In this document: positions 16,818 to 25,461 of the stretch, piece after piece
Numbering within the stretch: position 1 is the first letter of the stretch
Layout of the letters: each line of letters opens with the position of its first letter
Source of the DNA: CAVWSM01 sp963798505
GTDB taxonomy: Bacteria; Actinomycetota; Actinomycetes; Jiangellales; Jiangellaceae
NCBI GenBank assembly: GCA_963798505.1
Contig: CAWCTX010000005.1
Coordinates: 186,001-250,000 of the forward strand
Reading direction: 5' to 3'
DNA: 64,000 nucleotides
Program-made: the position numbers and the translations under genes
The notes under the pieces: generated by a model
What the model was told of the DNA's origin: nothing
Seen by the model: the letters and a program-made list of their open reading frames with translations, nothing else
Databases searched by the model: none

Positions 16818-17924
16818 ATGAGCGCGACCACATCGGCCACGACACGCCTGGAGTTTGCGACGCTGCGGTCCGAGCAGGTCGTCTCCGCCGCGCGCCGGAC
16901 CGAGATCCTCGCCGCGCCGGGGTTCGGCAAGTACTTCACCGACCACATGGTCACCGCGACGTGGACCGCGGGGGAGGGCTGGCACGACGCCGCCGTCCGC
17001 CCGTACGGGCCGTTCCAGGTCGACCCGGCGAGCGCGGTCCTGCACTACGCGCAGGAGATCTTCGAGGGGATGAAGGCCTACCGGCATGCCGACGGGTCGA
17101 TCTGGACCTTCCGCCCGCAAGCCAACGGTGAGCGGTTCGCCCGCTCCGCGCACCGGCTCGCACTCCCGCAGCTGCCGGTTGACGACTTCGTCGCGTCCAT
17201 CGACGCGCTCGTGCAGGTCGACCAGGACTGGGTGCCGGGGGGCGGTGAGGCCAGCCTCTACCTGCGGCCGTTCATGTTCGCGTCGGAGGTGTTCCTCGGC
17301 GTGCGTCCTGCGCAGGAAGTCACCTACTGCGTGATTGCCTCGCCGGCGGGTGCCTACTTCGCCTCGGGGGTCAAGCCGGTCTCGATCTGGCTGTCGGACC
17401 ACTACACGCGCGCGGCGCGCGGCGGCATGGGTGCAGCCAAGACCGGCGGCAACTACGCCGCGAGCCTGCTGCCGCAGCGGGAGGCGCTCGAGCACGGCTG
17501 CGACCAGGTGTGCTTCCTCGACGCGGTCGAGGGCCGCTGGGTCGAGGAGCTCGGCGGCATGAACCTGTTCTTCGTGTTCGACGACGGGTCGATCGTGACG
17601 CCGGAGCTCGGCACGATCCTCGAGGGTGTGACGCGCTCGTCGATCCTGCAGCTCGCCGGCGACTTCGGCCACAAGGTCGAGGAGCGGCGGTTCGACATCG
17701 ATGAGTGGCGCGAGGGCGTGCGCACCGGCCGCATCACCGAGGTGTTCGCCTGCGGCACCGCCGCGGTGATCACGCCGGTCGGTCGCCTCGTCTGGCGCGA
17801 CGGTGAAGTCGGTTCGCGCGACTCCGCCGTCGGGCCGGTGACCACCGCGATCCGCGATGCGCTGCTCGACATCCAGTACGGCCGCGTCGAGGACACCCAC
17901 GGCTACCTGCACCGCGTGGTCTGA
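16818..17924 (+). CDS. ilvE: Branched-chain amino acid aminotransferase
   Basis: PLP-dependent (fold type IV) last step of Ile/Leu/Val synthesis, using glutamate as amino donor. 368 residues, usual for actinobacterial IlvE. Landmarks: ALHYAQEIFEGMKAYRHADG, substrate arginine region FRPQANGERFARSAHRL, PLP lysine in GAAKTGGNYAASLLPQ (about residue 208), EELGGMNLFFVFDDGS, and FACGTAAVITPVGRL, which binds the PLP phosphate. ATG 16818 has GGGAG 11 nt upstream. It stands downstream of the ABC block and is followed by a 22-bp-stem hairpin. Intact. Confidence 0.95.
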   Translation: MSATTSATTRLEFATLRSEQVVSAARRTEILAAPGFGKYFTDHMVTATWTAGEGWHDAAVRPYGPFQVDPASAVLHYAQEIFEGMKAYRHADGSIWTFRPQANGERFARSAHRLALPQLPVDDFVASIDALVQVDQDWVPGGGEASLYLRPFMFASEVFLGVRPAQEVTYCVIASPAGAYFASGVKPVSIWLSDHYTRAARGGMGAAKTGGNYAASLLPQREALEHGCDQVCFLDAVEGRWVEELGGMNLFFVFDDGSIVTPELGTILEGVTRSSILQLAGDFGHKVEERRFDIDEWREGVRTGRITEVFACGTAAVITPVGRLVWRDGEVGSRDSAVGPVTTAIRDALLDIQYGRVEDTHGYLHRVV

Positions 17925-17943
17925 GGGCGGCGCCCAGCAGGGT

Positions 17944-18035
17944 GGGAATGATCACGAGTAGCAGGAACTTCCCCGCGCTGCTAGGCCTTAAGCCCTAGCG
18001 ATGCGAGGAAATCCCTGCTACTCGTGATCATTCCC
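17944..18035. terminator. Long intergenic hairpin between ilvE and the DUF427 gene (bidirectional terminator candidate)
   Basis: GGGAATGATCACGAGTAGCAGG (first 20 shown match) at 17944-17965 pairs perfectly over 22 bp with 18014-18035. The 48-nt loop contains its own short stem around CCTTAAGC. It lies between convergent genes. There is no U-tract. Member of the GATC-containing hairpin family seen at several gene ends in this window. Confidence 0.7.
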
Positions 18036-18043
18036 CGGCAGGC

Positions 18044-18823
18044 TCAGCTCCACGGTGTGATCGGCCGAGGCAGCCGCTCGCCGTCGACGATCAGGTCGAC
18101 GTGCTCGTTGAAGAAACAGAGCAGGTCACGGATGCCCGGAATCTCGCGGATCGGGTCGCAATAGCTCCACACGAGGTCGGGCCGCATCGTGTCGCCGGAC
18201 TGCAGCGACCAGTACGACGCGACGCCCTTGTACGGGCACGCGGTCGCGGTGCGGCTCGGCCGGAGGAGGTCCATGCGCACGTCCTCGCGCGGCAGGTAGA
18301 AGCGCGGCGGGAGCCACGTCTCGAACAGCAGCGTGGGACGTCGCGAGTCGGCCACGACCTGCCCTTCGACCTCGACCTGGACATGGCGCGAGCTCGGCAG
18401 CACGTCCACGCGCTTGTACGGGTCGCGCGCGTGCATGAACACCCGCTGCTCCTCCTCGAACCAGCGCAGCCGATCCCAGGAGAACGAGATGTGGCCGGCG
18501 AGCTCCGGAACGCTCGCGCTGCCCGGGTATCCGTACGCCGCGTCGTCGGCCACGCGAGCGCCCGCCCGCACCGACCAGCGAGTCGTCCCATCGGGCCCGT
18601 CGTGCTGGTCGACGAGCGCAGTCGTGTCGATGTCGTCCAGCGGCAGGTAGTAGGTCGGAAGCACGTTCGGGCCGTAGTCGACGTGCAGCAGGGCCCGTCG
18701 GCTGTCCGCGATGAGCTGGTCACCGAGTCGCACCCTGATCCAGCGTTGCGTCGGCTCGATCAGCGGGAACCAGCTGGAAGTGGCCTTGTCGGCGAACAGG
18801 CTCTCGATGTCCCATGTCGTCAC
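18044..18823 (-). CDS. DUF427 domain protein (two tandem domains)
   Basis: 259 residues from GTG 18823, chosen because CAGGGGGTGG lies just upstream and the frame before it is not protein-like. The DUF427 fold occurs twice. The first unit runs from RWIRVRLGDQLIADSRRALLHVDY through VLPTYYLPLDDIDT. The second runs from HVQVEVEGQVVADSRRPTLLFE through RFYLPREDVRMDLLRPS, ending CPYKGVASYWSL, the family signature. Function of DUF427 is unknown; it is widespread in actinomycetes. Cytosolic by sequence. Convergent with ilvE across the hairpin, divergent from the AfsR-like gene. Confidence 0.85.
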   Translation of the reverse strand: MTTWDIESLFADKATSSWFPLIEPTQRWIRVRLGDQLIADSRRALLHVDYGPNVLPTYYLPLDDIDTTALVDQHDGPDGTTRWSVRAGARVADDAAYGYPGSASVPELAGHISFSWDRLRWFEEEQRVFMHARDPYKRVDVLPSSRHVQVEVEGQVVADSRRPTLLFETWLPPRFYLPREDVRMDLLRPSRTATACPYKGVASYWSLQSGDTMRPDLVWSYCDPIREIPGIRDLLCFFNEHVDLIVDGERLPRPITPWS

Positions 18824-19002
18824 TGAAGCCACCCCCTGGTGGTCCTTCCGCGCATCGCCCACATGGGCGGCACGACGCCGGTGATCGGCAGGTACGGGCC
18901 GGTGGTCAGGAGCCGGGCCAGCAAGTCCAGCCATCGAGCAGCGTTTCGCGGGCATCGCTTTTGCCTTTCTGGTGGGTCGTTGGTGCTCGTTAGACTGCGC
19001 GC

Positions 19003-21933
19003 GTGGACCCGCGGTCCGGTCGCGGTTCGGTAGCGGCCCGCTCGTCGACCGGGGCTGACACCACCCCGGTCGAGATCCGCGTGCTCGGTCCGCTCGAGAT
19101 CCAGGTCGGCGGGGAGCCGCGGACGCTGCCCGGTCGACAGGAACGCGCCGTCCTCACGCTGCTCGCGGTGCATGTCGGCGAGCCGGTGTCCGTGGACCGC
19201 TTGTCGAGCCTGCTCTGGGCCGACGATCCGCCGAGAACCGCAGACAAGAGCCTGCAGACGTACGTCTCCCGCATCCGTCGCGTCCTCGGTGACGACGCGT
19301 CGCTCGTACGCCGCGAGTCCGCCTACGTGCTCAGCCTGCCGCGAGCGGCTGTCGACGCCGCACGGTTCGCCGACGAGGTGGCCACCGCCAGGTCCGCAGA
19401 TCGTCGTGACGACGCGGCAACCGCATTGGATGGCTATCGCCGGGCGCTCGCCCTGTGGCGCGGCGCGGAGCCCGCGGAGACCTCGGACACCCCGGAGTCG
19501 GCCGCGCTGCGCGAGCACCTGGTCAGTGCGCGTCAGGAGGCGCTGACCGCCCGCCTGCGGCTGGAGCTGCGCACCGGCGACGAACCACCTGTGGCTCAGC
19601 TCGAAGCACTGGTTGGCCAAGAGCCGCTGCGCGAGGAGCTGTGGGCACTGCTCATGGAGGGCTACGCCCGGGCCGGCCGGCCCGCTGACGCGCTCGGGGC
19701 TTACAAGCGAGCCTGCGAGCATCTCGCCGACGAGCTCGGGCTCGACCCCTCGCCGATGCTGCAGGAGCTGCAACAGCGGATTCTCGCCAGGCAGATGCCG
19801 TCGACGAGAACGACTGCCGCACGGCAGGGCACCCCAGCCCCCACGTCCATGGCTCGACTGATCGGACGAGATGCCGACCGCGACCGGGTGCGGGCGGCAC
19901 TCGAGGAGTCGCGGCTCGTGACAGTGGTGGGCGTGGGCGGCGTCGGGAAGACGACCCTCGCCGTCGACGCGGTCGCCGACTGGCTGCCGCCGGCGGTCTT
20001 CTGCGACCTGTCGTCCGTGGAGGCCGCGGACGTCGTGGGTCATGCGCTGGCGTCCGCATTCAGGATGGAGCCGGAGCCCGGCCACGACCCGGTGGAGACG
20101 CTGGCCGACGGGTTGGCGGCCGAGTCGGTCGTGCTCATCGTCGACAACTGCGAGCACCTGATCCAGCCCGTTCGGCGCGCGGTGCATGCGCTGCTTGGCC
20201 GCTGCCCCGGGCTGGGCATCCTGGCGACCAGCCGGCAACCACTCGGCATCGCGGGCGAGACTGTCGTCACGCTCGCTCCACTGCCCGTTGCCGATGCCGA
20301 GCGGCTGTTCATTGAGCGGGCCGCTGATGTGGGTGTGCAGGTCGGCACGGACGAGTCGAACCGTGAGCTCGTACGAGCCGCGTGCAGGGCGCTCGACGGG
20401 CTGCCGCTCGCCATTGAGCTTGCCGCGGCCCTGACGCGGGTCATGACGCTTGCCGACCTGCAGCGACAGCTGGGGGACCGGCTCAACCTGCTCGGTGAGC
20501 CGCGGCTCCTAGGCGGGCGGGAGCGCAGCCTGCCAGATGTCGTCACCTGGTCGTACGACCTCCTCGGACCGCCGGCGCAGGCGGTGTTCCGGCGGGCCGC
20601 GGTGTTCCACGGTGGTTTCGACGTCGACGCGGCGCGCAGCGTCTGCAGCGGCGCCGACGTGGCCGAGCGCGACGTCCCGCGGCTGCTCGCCGCCCTTGCC
20701 GAACGCTCCATGCTGGAGCGTCAGGACACCGGAGGGCTGACCCGCTACCGACTGCTGGAGACGCTGCGCGAGTTCGGCCGAAGCATCCAGTCTGACGAGG
20801 AGGCGGCGCTCGTGCAGCGAGCGCACGGGCGGTGGGCCGTGGCCCGCGCCCACGAGCTCGCCGCCAGGCAGCTGACCGCGGACGAGGCCGCAGCGGTCGA
20901 GCAGTTCGAGCGTGACTTCGACAACTTCCGCGCCGCGGTGCGGTGGGCACTCGACACGAGCTCGGCAGACGTCGCGATCCCAATCGTCACGGCGTTGCAC
21001 GAGTTCGCCTTCCTGGGGCTGCGCGTCGAGGTGTACGGATGGATCGAGGAGGCGGTCGACCGGTTCGGTGACGGCGGGCACCCGCTCACCACCGAAGCGA
21101 TGGGTGCCGCTGCCATCTGGCGCGGCCTGGCCGGTGATGCGGCGGGATCTGCCGCACTCGAGCAGAGGATCCGCTCCGCCGAGGACGCCGGCTTCTCGCT
21201 GGGTCCCCGGGCGTTGGATGCCATGATCGGGCTTGCGGCTCGGCGCGGCGACTTCGCTGCGGCCGACCGCTACCTGGCTCGCCTAGCGGAGGTCGACGAC
21301 AGCGGCTTCCTGACGGTGGAAGCAGCGGGCGACGTCGCGGTGATGGCCTTCTACACCGGCCACGTCGAGAGCGCGCGCGATCGCCTCAAGGCCTTGCTGA
21401 CCCGAGTCGGCGAGATTTCGGTGCCGTCAGTACGGGCCTTCGCCGAGATCGGCACGGCGTTCCTGCTTCTGTCCGACGACCCTGACTCGGCCCTGCGGAA
21501 GCTCCAGACCGCGATCGCCCTCGCCCGATCGGTGCGGAGTCGGCTCATCGAACGGATCGCCATGTCCAACATGGCCGCGATCGCCGGCCGGGTCCACGAT
21601 CCGGAGCAGGCGCTGGACGCCTTCGACGACATGCTCGCCCAATGGCAGCACGACGGCATCTGGCGGATGGTGTGGGGCACACTGCAGGCGTTCATGGAAC
21701 TGCTCGTGCGGCTGAACCGCAATGAGGATCTCCTGGTCCTGTATACCGCCGGTGCCGCGTCGCCAACGGCTCCTCCGTTGTACGGCGACCAGGCCACCCG
21801 GCTCGCGCAGGCCGTCGAGCGCGCCGAGCAGGCGGTAGGCCCCGAGGCGGCAGAGGCTGCCCGGGCGCGAGGTCGTTCGCTGTCGGATGCCGATGCCGTC
21901 GCGTACGCCCGCTCAGTCGTGTCTCGGCGCTGA
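19003..21933 (+). CDS. AfsR/SARP-type transcriptional regulator with NB-ARC ATPase
   Basis: 976 residues. N-terminal OmpR-like winged helix (VEIRVLGPLEIQVGGEPRTL, SVDRLSSLLWADDPPRTADKSLQTYVSRIRRVLGD). Bacterial transcriptional activator domain follows to about residue 265 (YARAGRPADALGAYKRACEHLADELGLDPSP). Then the ATPase: P-loop VVGVGGVGKTTLAVDAV near residue 308, Walker B VVLIVDNCEHL, sensor GILATSRQPLGI, and GLPLAIELAAAL. The C-terminal 400 residues are TPR-like helices. Such proteins activate secondary-metabolite or physiological regulons; no biosynthetic cluster is adjacent, so the target is unclear. GTG 19003; divergent from the DUF427 gene. Intact, unlike the LuxR/ATPase at 8441. Confidence 0.88.
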   Translation: MDPRSGRGSVAARSSTGADTTPVEIRVLGPLEIQVGGEPRTLPGRQERAVLTLLAVHVGEPVSVDRLSSLLWADDPPRTADKSLQTYVSRIRRVLGDDASLVRRESAYVLSLPRAAVDAARFADEVATARSADRRDDAATALDGYRRALALWRGAEPAETSDTPESAALREHLVSARQEALTARLRLELRTGDEPPVAQLEALVGQEPLREELWALLMEGYARAGRPADALGAYKRACEHLADELGLDPSPMLQELQQRILARQMPSTRTTAARQGTPAPTSMARLIGRDADRDRVRAALEESRLVTVVGVGGVGKTTLAVDAVADWLPPAVFCDLSSVEAADVVGHALASAFRMEPEPGHDPVETLADGLAAESVVLIVDNCEHLIQPVRRAVHALLGRCPGLGILATSRQPLGIAGETVVTLAPLPVADAERLFIERAADVGVQVGTDESNRELVRAACRALDGLPLAIELAAALTRVMTLADLQRQLGDRLNLLGEPRLLGGRERSLPDVVTWSYDLLGPPAQAVFRRAAVFHGGFDVDAARSVCSGADVAERDVPRLLAALAERSMLERQDTGGLTRYRLLETLREFGRSIQSDEEAALVQRAHGRWAVARAHELAARQLTADEAAAVEQFERDFDNFRAAVRWALDTSSADVAIPIVTALHEFAFLGLRVEVYGWIEEAVDRFGDGGHPLTTEAMGAAAIWRGLAGDAAGSAALEQRIRSAEDAGFSLGPRALDAMIGLAARRGDFAAADRYLARLAEVDDSGFLTVEAAGDVAVMAFYTGHVESARDRLKALLTRVGEISVPSVRAFAEIGTAFLLLSDDPDSALRKLQTAIALARSVRSRLIERIAMSNMAAIAGRVHDPEQALDAFDDMLAQWQHDGIWRMVWGTLQAFMELLVRLNRNEDLLVLYTAGAASPTAPPLYGDQATRLAQAVERAEQAVGPEAAEAARARGRSLSDADAVAYARSVVSRR

Positions 21934-22212
21934 CTCCGGCGGCATGACCCGCAGCGTGGCCGGCCCCGCGAGCGACGCCTCGACCTGCCATGGTTCCTGA
22001 TCCATGGGGTCGTGCTGGGCGAGCGCGGCCGCAGGCACGACGGCGGTCATCACCCGCCCCTCCCAGCCAGATAGCAGGTCGGTCTGACCGCGCAGCGGCT
22101 GGACCGAAAGCACCTCGACGGGCAGCCTCGCCCAGTCACCTGCCGGTCCCTCCTCAGGGCTGCCGAGCGGGCGCAGCAGCACCTGTGAGCGGTTGGGGAC
22201 CGGCTGGACCAT
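21913..22212 (-). CDS. Hypothetical protein (99 aa)
   Basis: Soluble 99-residue protein with no recognised domain (starts VQPVPNRSQVLLRPLGSPEE after Met; ends MPPESAPRHD). It follows the M6 protease gene by 9 bp on the same strand, so it is probably the second gene of that unit. Its 3' end overlaps the AfsR-like gene by 21 bp antisense. A link to protease processing or inhibition would be speculation. Confidence 0.5.
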   Translation of the reverse strand: MVQPVPNRSQVLLRPLGSPEEGPAGDWARLPVEVLSVQPLRGQTDLLSGWEGRVMTAVVPAAALAQHDPMDQEPWQVEASLAGPATLRVMPPESAPRHD

Positions 22213-22221
22213 GCTCGACGC

Positions 22222-23592
22222 TCAGCCGGCCGGGCACCGCACACGTACGCGCACCTTCATGGCGTCCGAGGCGGCTGGGATGTCGGTGACCGCCACGCAC
22301 GATGGCTGTCCGTTGTAGGCCGTCGACGCCGGCGTGCTGGTCTCGTCAAAGACCACCGCCCGCGTGTTGCCCGGCCAGGGATCGCCCGCATCGCCCGCGT
22401 TGACGTCACGCTCCATGTCGCGCTTGCCATCGGCCTGCAACAGGGCGACCTTGTAGTGCCGCTCGTTGGCGTTGCTGTCGACGTTGTCATCGACGTGCCA
22501 GATCAACAGGCCGCTGGAAGGCAGCGAGGCGTCGTACCCGCTCTTCCCGCGGTTCTCCACCAGGAAGTGCTCGGCGGACTGCGCGCCGTCTCGCCACAGA
22601 CGGTAGATCCGGCCGGTCCCCTTGACGTCCTTGACGGTCAGGGTGCTGTTGCGCTTCGGCGCGGAGACCGGCACCCAGCTCTGGGTCACCTTGCACCACG
22701 CCGACGGATGCACGGGACGGTCGCCGCCCAGCCCCCAGGAGCCGGCGGCCATCAGGCACCACTCGCCGACGCCCTCCGACGAGTAGTCGGTGTCGTAGAG
22801 GTCCGGCCACCCGAACAGCAGGTGACCCAGCTCGTGGGCGCACACTCCGAGCCGGGCGTCCTCAGGGATCGTGAGGTAGCCGTAGACATTGGTGCCGTCC
22901 ACCGCCCGGGCCTGCGGGAGCACCCACTTGTGCGACCAGATGTCCTCCGGCTTGCCGGTCTGCTCGGCGCCGCGCCCGGCGTGGACCACGATGAACGCGT
23001 CGACGTAGCCGTTGCCGTCGTTGTCGTAGGGGGACAGGTCCACATCGTCGACGCAAGCGGTCAGCGCGTCGTCGGCGAGGGTGCGGGCGTTGGGCTGCGT
23101 GCCCTGCGTGCCGTTCTCGCTGCCGACGTAGTCAGTGAGCGGGCGAGGCATGGTGTACGGGCCGACGACCTGGCCGTCGATCTTGATCTTTCGGCGGCTG
23201 ACGTCGGTGAAGTATTCGCGGACGCTGCCGTGCTCCAGCTCGCTGGTGGAGAAGAACAGCTGCTGCATGCGCTCGGCGGTGGTGCGCTTCATCGCCTTGT
23301 CGGGGAAGTCCACCAGGACGACCAGCACGCGTACGGTCCCACGCAGCGGCGCGCGCTCCAGCGCCGCCGCGCGAATCGTGCTCTCGGCGGTGCCGAAAGG
23401 GAACTCGGTCGGCGGCACGATCATGCCGTCGTTGAAGCCGGGTGGCTGCACCTCCACGACGCGCAGCCGTGGCCCGACCAGCCCACCGACCGACTCGCGC
23501 AGCCTCTCCAGGTCGCGGGTCATGCGCGCCTTGACCCGCGGTGACGGTGGCATCCGACAGAGGTCGTCGATGCGGTGTTCCTTGATCAGCAT
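22222..23592 (-). CDS. M6 family metalloprotease (immune-inhibitor-A-like)
   Basis: 456 residues. Zinc motif HELGHLLFGWPDLYD has the HExxH plus downstream G and D of M6 peptidases, followed by the Met-turn-like EWCLMAAGSWG. N-terminal M6 block: VRVLVVLVDFPDKAM and GSVREYFTDVSRRKIKIDG. A calcium-type loop DNDGNGYVDAFIVVHAG precedes the active site. Unusually, no signal peptide or membrane anchor is visible: the protein begins MLIKEHRIDDLCRMPPSPR. Secretion by a non-classical route, a missed upstream start, or a cytosolic role are all possible. Second gene: the 99-aa protein. Divergent from the cimA leader. Confidence 0.85.
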   Translation of the reverse strand: MLIKEHRIDDLCRMPPSPRVKARMTRDLERLRESVGGLVGPRLRVVEVQPPGFNDGMIVPPTEFPFGTAESTIRAAALERAPLRGTVRVLVVLVDFPDKAMKRTTAERMQQLFFSTSELEHGSVREYFTDVSRRKIKIDGQVVGPYTMPRPLTDYVGSENGTQGTQPNARTLADDALTACVDDVDLSPYDNDGNGYVDAFIVVHAGRGAEQTGKPEDIWSHKWVLPQARAVDGTNVYGYLTIPEDARLGVCAHELGHLLFGWPDLYDTDYSSEGVGEWCLMAAGSWGLGGDRPVHPSAWCKVTQSWVPVSAPKRNSTLTVKDVKGTGRIYRLWRDGAQSAEHFLVENRGKSGYDASLPSSGLLIWHVDDNVDSNANERHYKVALLQADGKRDMERDVNAGDAGDPWPGNTRAVVFDETSTPASTAYNGQPSCVAVTDIPAASDAMKVRVRVRCPAG

Positions 23593-23625
23593 GGTTAGCC
23601 CCCCAGGCCCGGACGTACCCCGAAC

Positions 23626-23642
23626 GGTGACGCATCGTCACC
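23626..23642. promoter_or_regulatory. Palindrome in the cimA / M6-protease divergent region
   Basis: GGTGACG-CAT-CGTCACC is a perfect 7-bp dyad, 34 bp upstream of the M6 protease start (minus) and 22 bp upstream of the cimA leader ATG (plus). It may be an operator for either direction. No regulator can be named. Confidence 0.4.
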
Positions 23643-23663
23643 GGGTGTGCCACACTTCACGTG

Positions 23664-23693
23664 ATGTCGACGTACTGGATGATCATTACGTAG
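23664..23693 (+). CDS. Putative cimA leader peptide (9 aa)
   Basis: ATG 23664 to TAG 23693 encodes MSTYWMIIT, with two adjacent isoleucine codons (ATC ATT) just before the stop. CimA starts the citramalate route to isoleucine, so Ile codons are the expected sensing codons. No Shine-Dalgarno is evident; a GTG one codon upstream or leaderless translation is possible. A classical terminator lies 35 nt downstream and cimA starts 113 nt after the stop codon. Confidence 0.5.
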   Translation: MSTYWMIIT

Positions 23694-23727
23694 GCGCGCC
23701 GGGACGCAACACACCGAGCGCGCTCAA

Positions 23728-23755
23728 CCTCTCGCCTTTCGCGGGAGGCTTTTTT
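23728..23755 (+). terminator. Intrinsic terminator / attenuator in the cimA leader
   Basis: CCTCTCGC (23728-23735) pairs with GCGGGAGG (23741-23748), 8 bp with one G-U, loop CTTTC, followed by CTTTTTTG. This is the clearest stem-plus-U-run in the window and lies upstream of cimA, not after a gene. A preceding GCGCGC pair (23694-23699 with 23718-23723) could form a competing hairpin. Together with the Ile leader this looks like transcription attenuation. Confidence 0.7.
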
Positions 23756-23806
23756 GTTGGGCACGACTGTTTTCCGGACAGAAATCGGACGACACAGGTG
23801 GCAGCC

Positions 23807-25393
23807 ATGGCAATCGACGACAGGTTTCACGTCTACGACACGACCTTGCGCGACGGGGCGCAGCAGGAGGGCCTGACGCTCTCCGTCGAGGACAAGCTGG
23901 CTATCGCCCGCCACCTCGACGAGCTCGGAGTCGGGTTCATCGAGGGTGGCTGGCCGGGGGCGGTGCCCAAGGACACCGAGTTCTTCCGCCGCGCCGTCGA
24001 CGAGCTGACGTTGCAGTGGGCGACGCTGGCGGCCTTCGGTGCGACGCGCAAGGCCGGTGTCCACGTCGAGGAGGACGCGCAGGTCCGGGCGCTGCTCGAC
24101 TCCCGCGCGCCGGTCGTGACGCTGGTGGCGAAGAGCCACACCGGGCACGTGCGGCAGGCGCTGCGGACGTCGCTGGAGGAAAACCTCGCGATGGTGCGCG
24201 ACACCGTCGAGTTCCTGCGTGCGGAGGGGCGGCGGGTGTTTCTCGACGCCGAGCACTTCTTCGACGGCTACCGGCTCGACCGGGGCTATGCGCTCGACGT
24301 CCTGCGGGTCGCGGCCGAGGCCGGCGCCGACGTGGTGACCCTGTGCGACACCAACGGCGGCATGCTCCCCGACGACGTCACCCAGGCGGTGCGTGACGTG
24401 ATCGAGACGACCAGGGCGCGCGTCGGCATGCATGCGCACAACGACACCGGCTGCGGCGTGGCCAACAGCGTGGCGGCCGTCGATGCAGGCGCGACTCACG
24501 TGCAGGGCACGCTCAACGGCTACGGCGAACGCACGGGCAACGCCGACCTGGTCACGGTCGTCGCCAACCTGGAGATCAAGCGCGGCCTCTCGCTGCTGCC
24601 CAGCGGCGCGCTGCAGGAGGCCACACGCATCGCGCATGCCGTCTCCGAGATCACCAACGTCGTGCCCTACTCGCGGCAGCCCTACGTCGGTGCCAGCGCA
24701 TTCGCGCACAAGGCCGGGCTGCACGCGAGCGCCATCAAGGTCGATCCCGCCATGTACCAGCACGTCGACCCGGCGTCGGTCGGCAACGACATGCGCATGC
24801 TCGTCTCGGAGATGGCCGGACGGGCTTCGATCGAGCTCAAGGGCAGGCAGCTGGGCTATGACCTGACCGGCGACCCGGACACTGTCGGCCGGGTCGCGGC
24901 GCGCGTGAAGGACCTGGAGGCGCAGGGCTACACGTTCGAGGCGGCGGACGCGTCGTTCGAGCTGCTGCTGCGCGAGGAGGTCGAAGGCGTACGGCCGGCC
25001 TTCTTCGACGTGGAGTCGTGGCGGGTGATCACCGAGTCGCGGGCGGAGGTGCCGTCCGAGGCGTCGGTCAAGCTGCGGGCCGGTGGCGAGCGGGTCGTGG
25101 CGGCAGGCGAGGGCAACGGCCCGGTCAACGCACTCGACCACGCGCTTCGCGTCGCGCTGGGCACGCTCTACCCGGAGATCGACAAGCTCGACCTGATCGA
25201 CTACCGCGTACGCATCGTCGATGCCGCCCACGGCACCGACGCCGTCACCCGGGTCCTTGTCGAGATGAGCGACGGCAAGACGTCCTGGGAAACCGTAGGC
25301 ATCGGGCCCAACATCATCGAGGCCTCCTGGGAGGCGCTCGTCGACGGCGTCACCTACGGGCTGCTTCGGCAGGGCGCCGATCTGCCCGGCTGA
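23807..25393 (+). CDS. cimA: (R)-citramalate synthase
   Basis: Condenses pyruvate and acetyl-CoA to citramalate, entry to threonine-independent isoleucine synthesis. 528 residues: HMGL-type TIM barrel opening VYDTTLRDGAQQEGLTLSVEDK, metal ligands in MHAHNDTGCGVANSVAAVDAGA, and GASAFAHKAGLHASAI typical of the CimA/LeuA linker. From about residue 400 a C-terminal LeuA-type allosteric domain follows (GNGPVNALDHALRVAL; IDYRVRIVDAAHGTDAVTRV). Assignment to CimA rather than LeuA rests on length and the GGWPGAVPKDTEFF region, as in the citramalate synthase family (TIGR00977). ATG 23807, weak AGGTGG site. Behind a leader/terminator. leuB and leuCD elsewhere in the window supply later steps. Confidence 0.9.
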   Translation: MAIDDRFHVYDTTLRDGAQQEGLTLSVEDKLAIARHLDELGVGFIEGGWPGAVPKDTEFFRRAVDELTLQWATLAAFGATRKAGVHVEEDAQVRALLDSRAPVVTLVAKSHTGHVRQALRTSLEENLAMVRDTVEFLRAEGRRVFLDAEHFFDGYRLDRGYALDVLRVAAEAGADVVTLCDTNGGMLPDDVTQAVRDVIETTRARVGMHAHNDTGCGVANSVAAVDAGATHVQGTLNGYGERTGNADLVTVVANLEIKRGLSLLPSGALQEATRIAHAVSEITNVVPYSRQPYVGASAFAHKAGLHASAIKVDPAMYQHVDPASVGNDMRMLVSEMAGRASIELKGRQLGYDLTGDPDTVGRVAARVKDLEAQGYTFEAADASFELLLREEVEGVRPAFFDVESWRVITESRAEVPSEASVKLRAGGERVVAAGEGNGPVNALDHALRVALGTLYPEIDKLDLIDYRVRIVDAAHGTDAVTRVLVEMSDGKTSWETVGIGPNIIEASWEALVDGVTYGLLRQGADLPG

Positions 25394-25461
25394 GCCCCCA
25401 CCCTCCGACGCAACGTCACCCCGCGTCGATAGGTTCGACTCAGGGTGACGGGTGCGGGCTC
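25391..25461. terminator. Nested hairpin after cimA
   Basis: Outer arm TGAGCCCCCACCC (25391-25403) pairs with GGGTGCGGGCTCA (25450-25462) with one mismatch; inner CGTCACCC (25414-25421) pairs with GGGTGACG (25443-25450). Lies between convergent cimA and a broken exported-protein gene. No U-run. Confidence 0.55.

Noticed and set aside
23657..25231. Long minus-strand ORF (about 524 codons) opposite cimA
   Set aside because: Mirror of CimA codon bias with no protein-like motifs; cimA has full family motifs.
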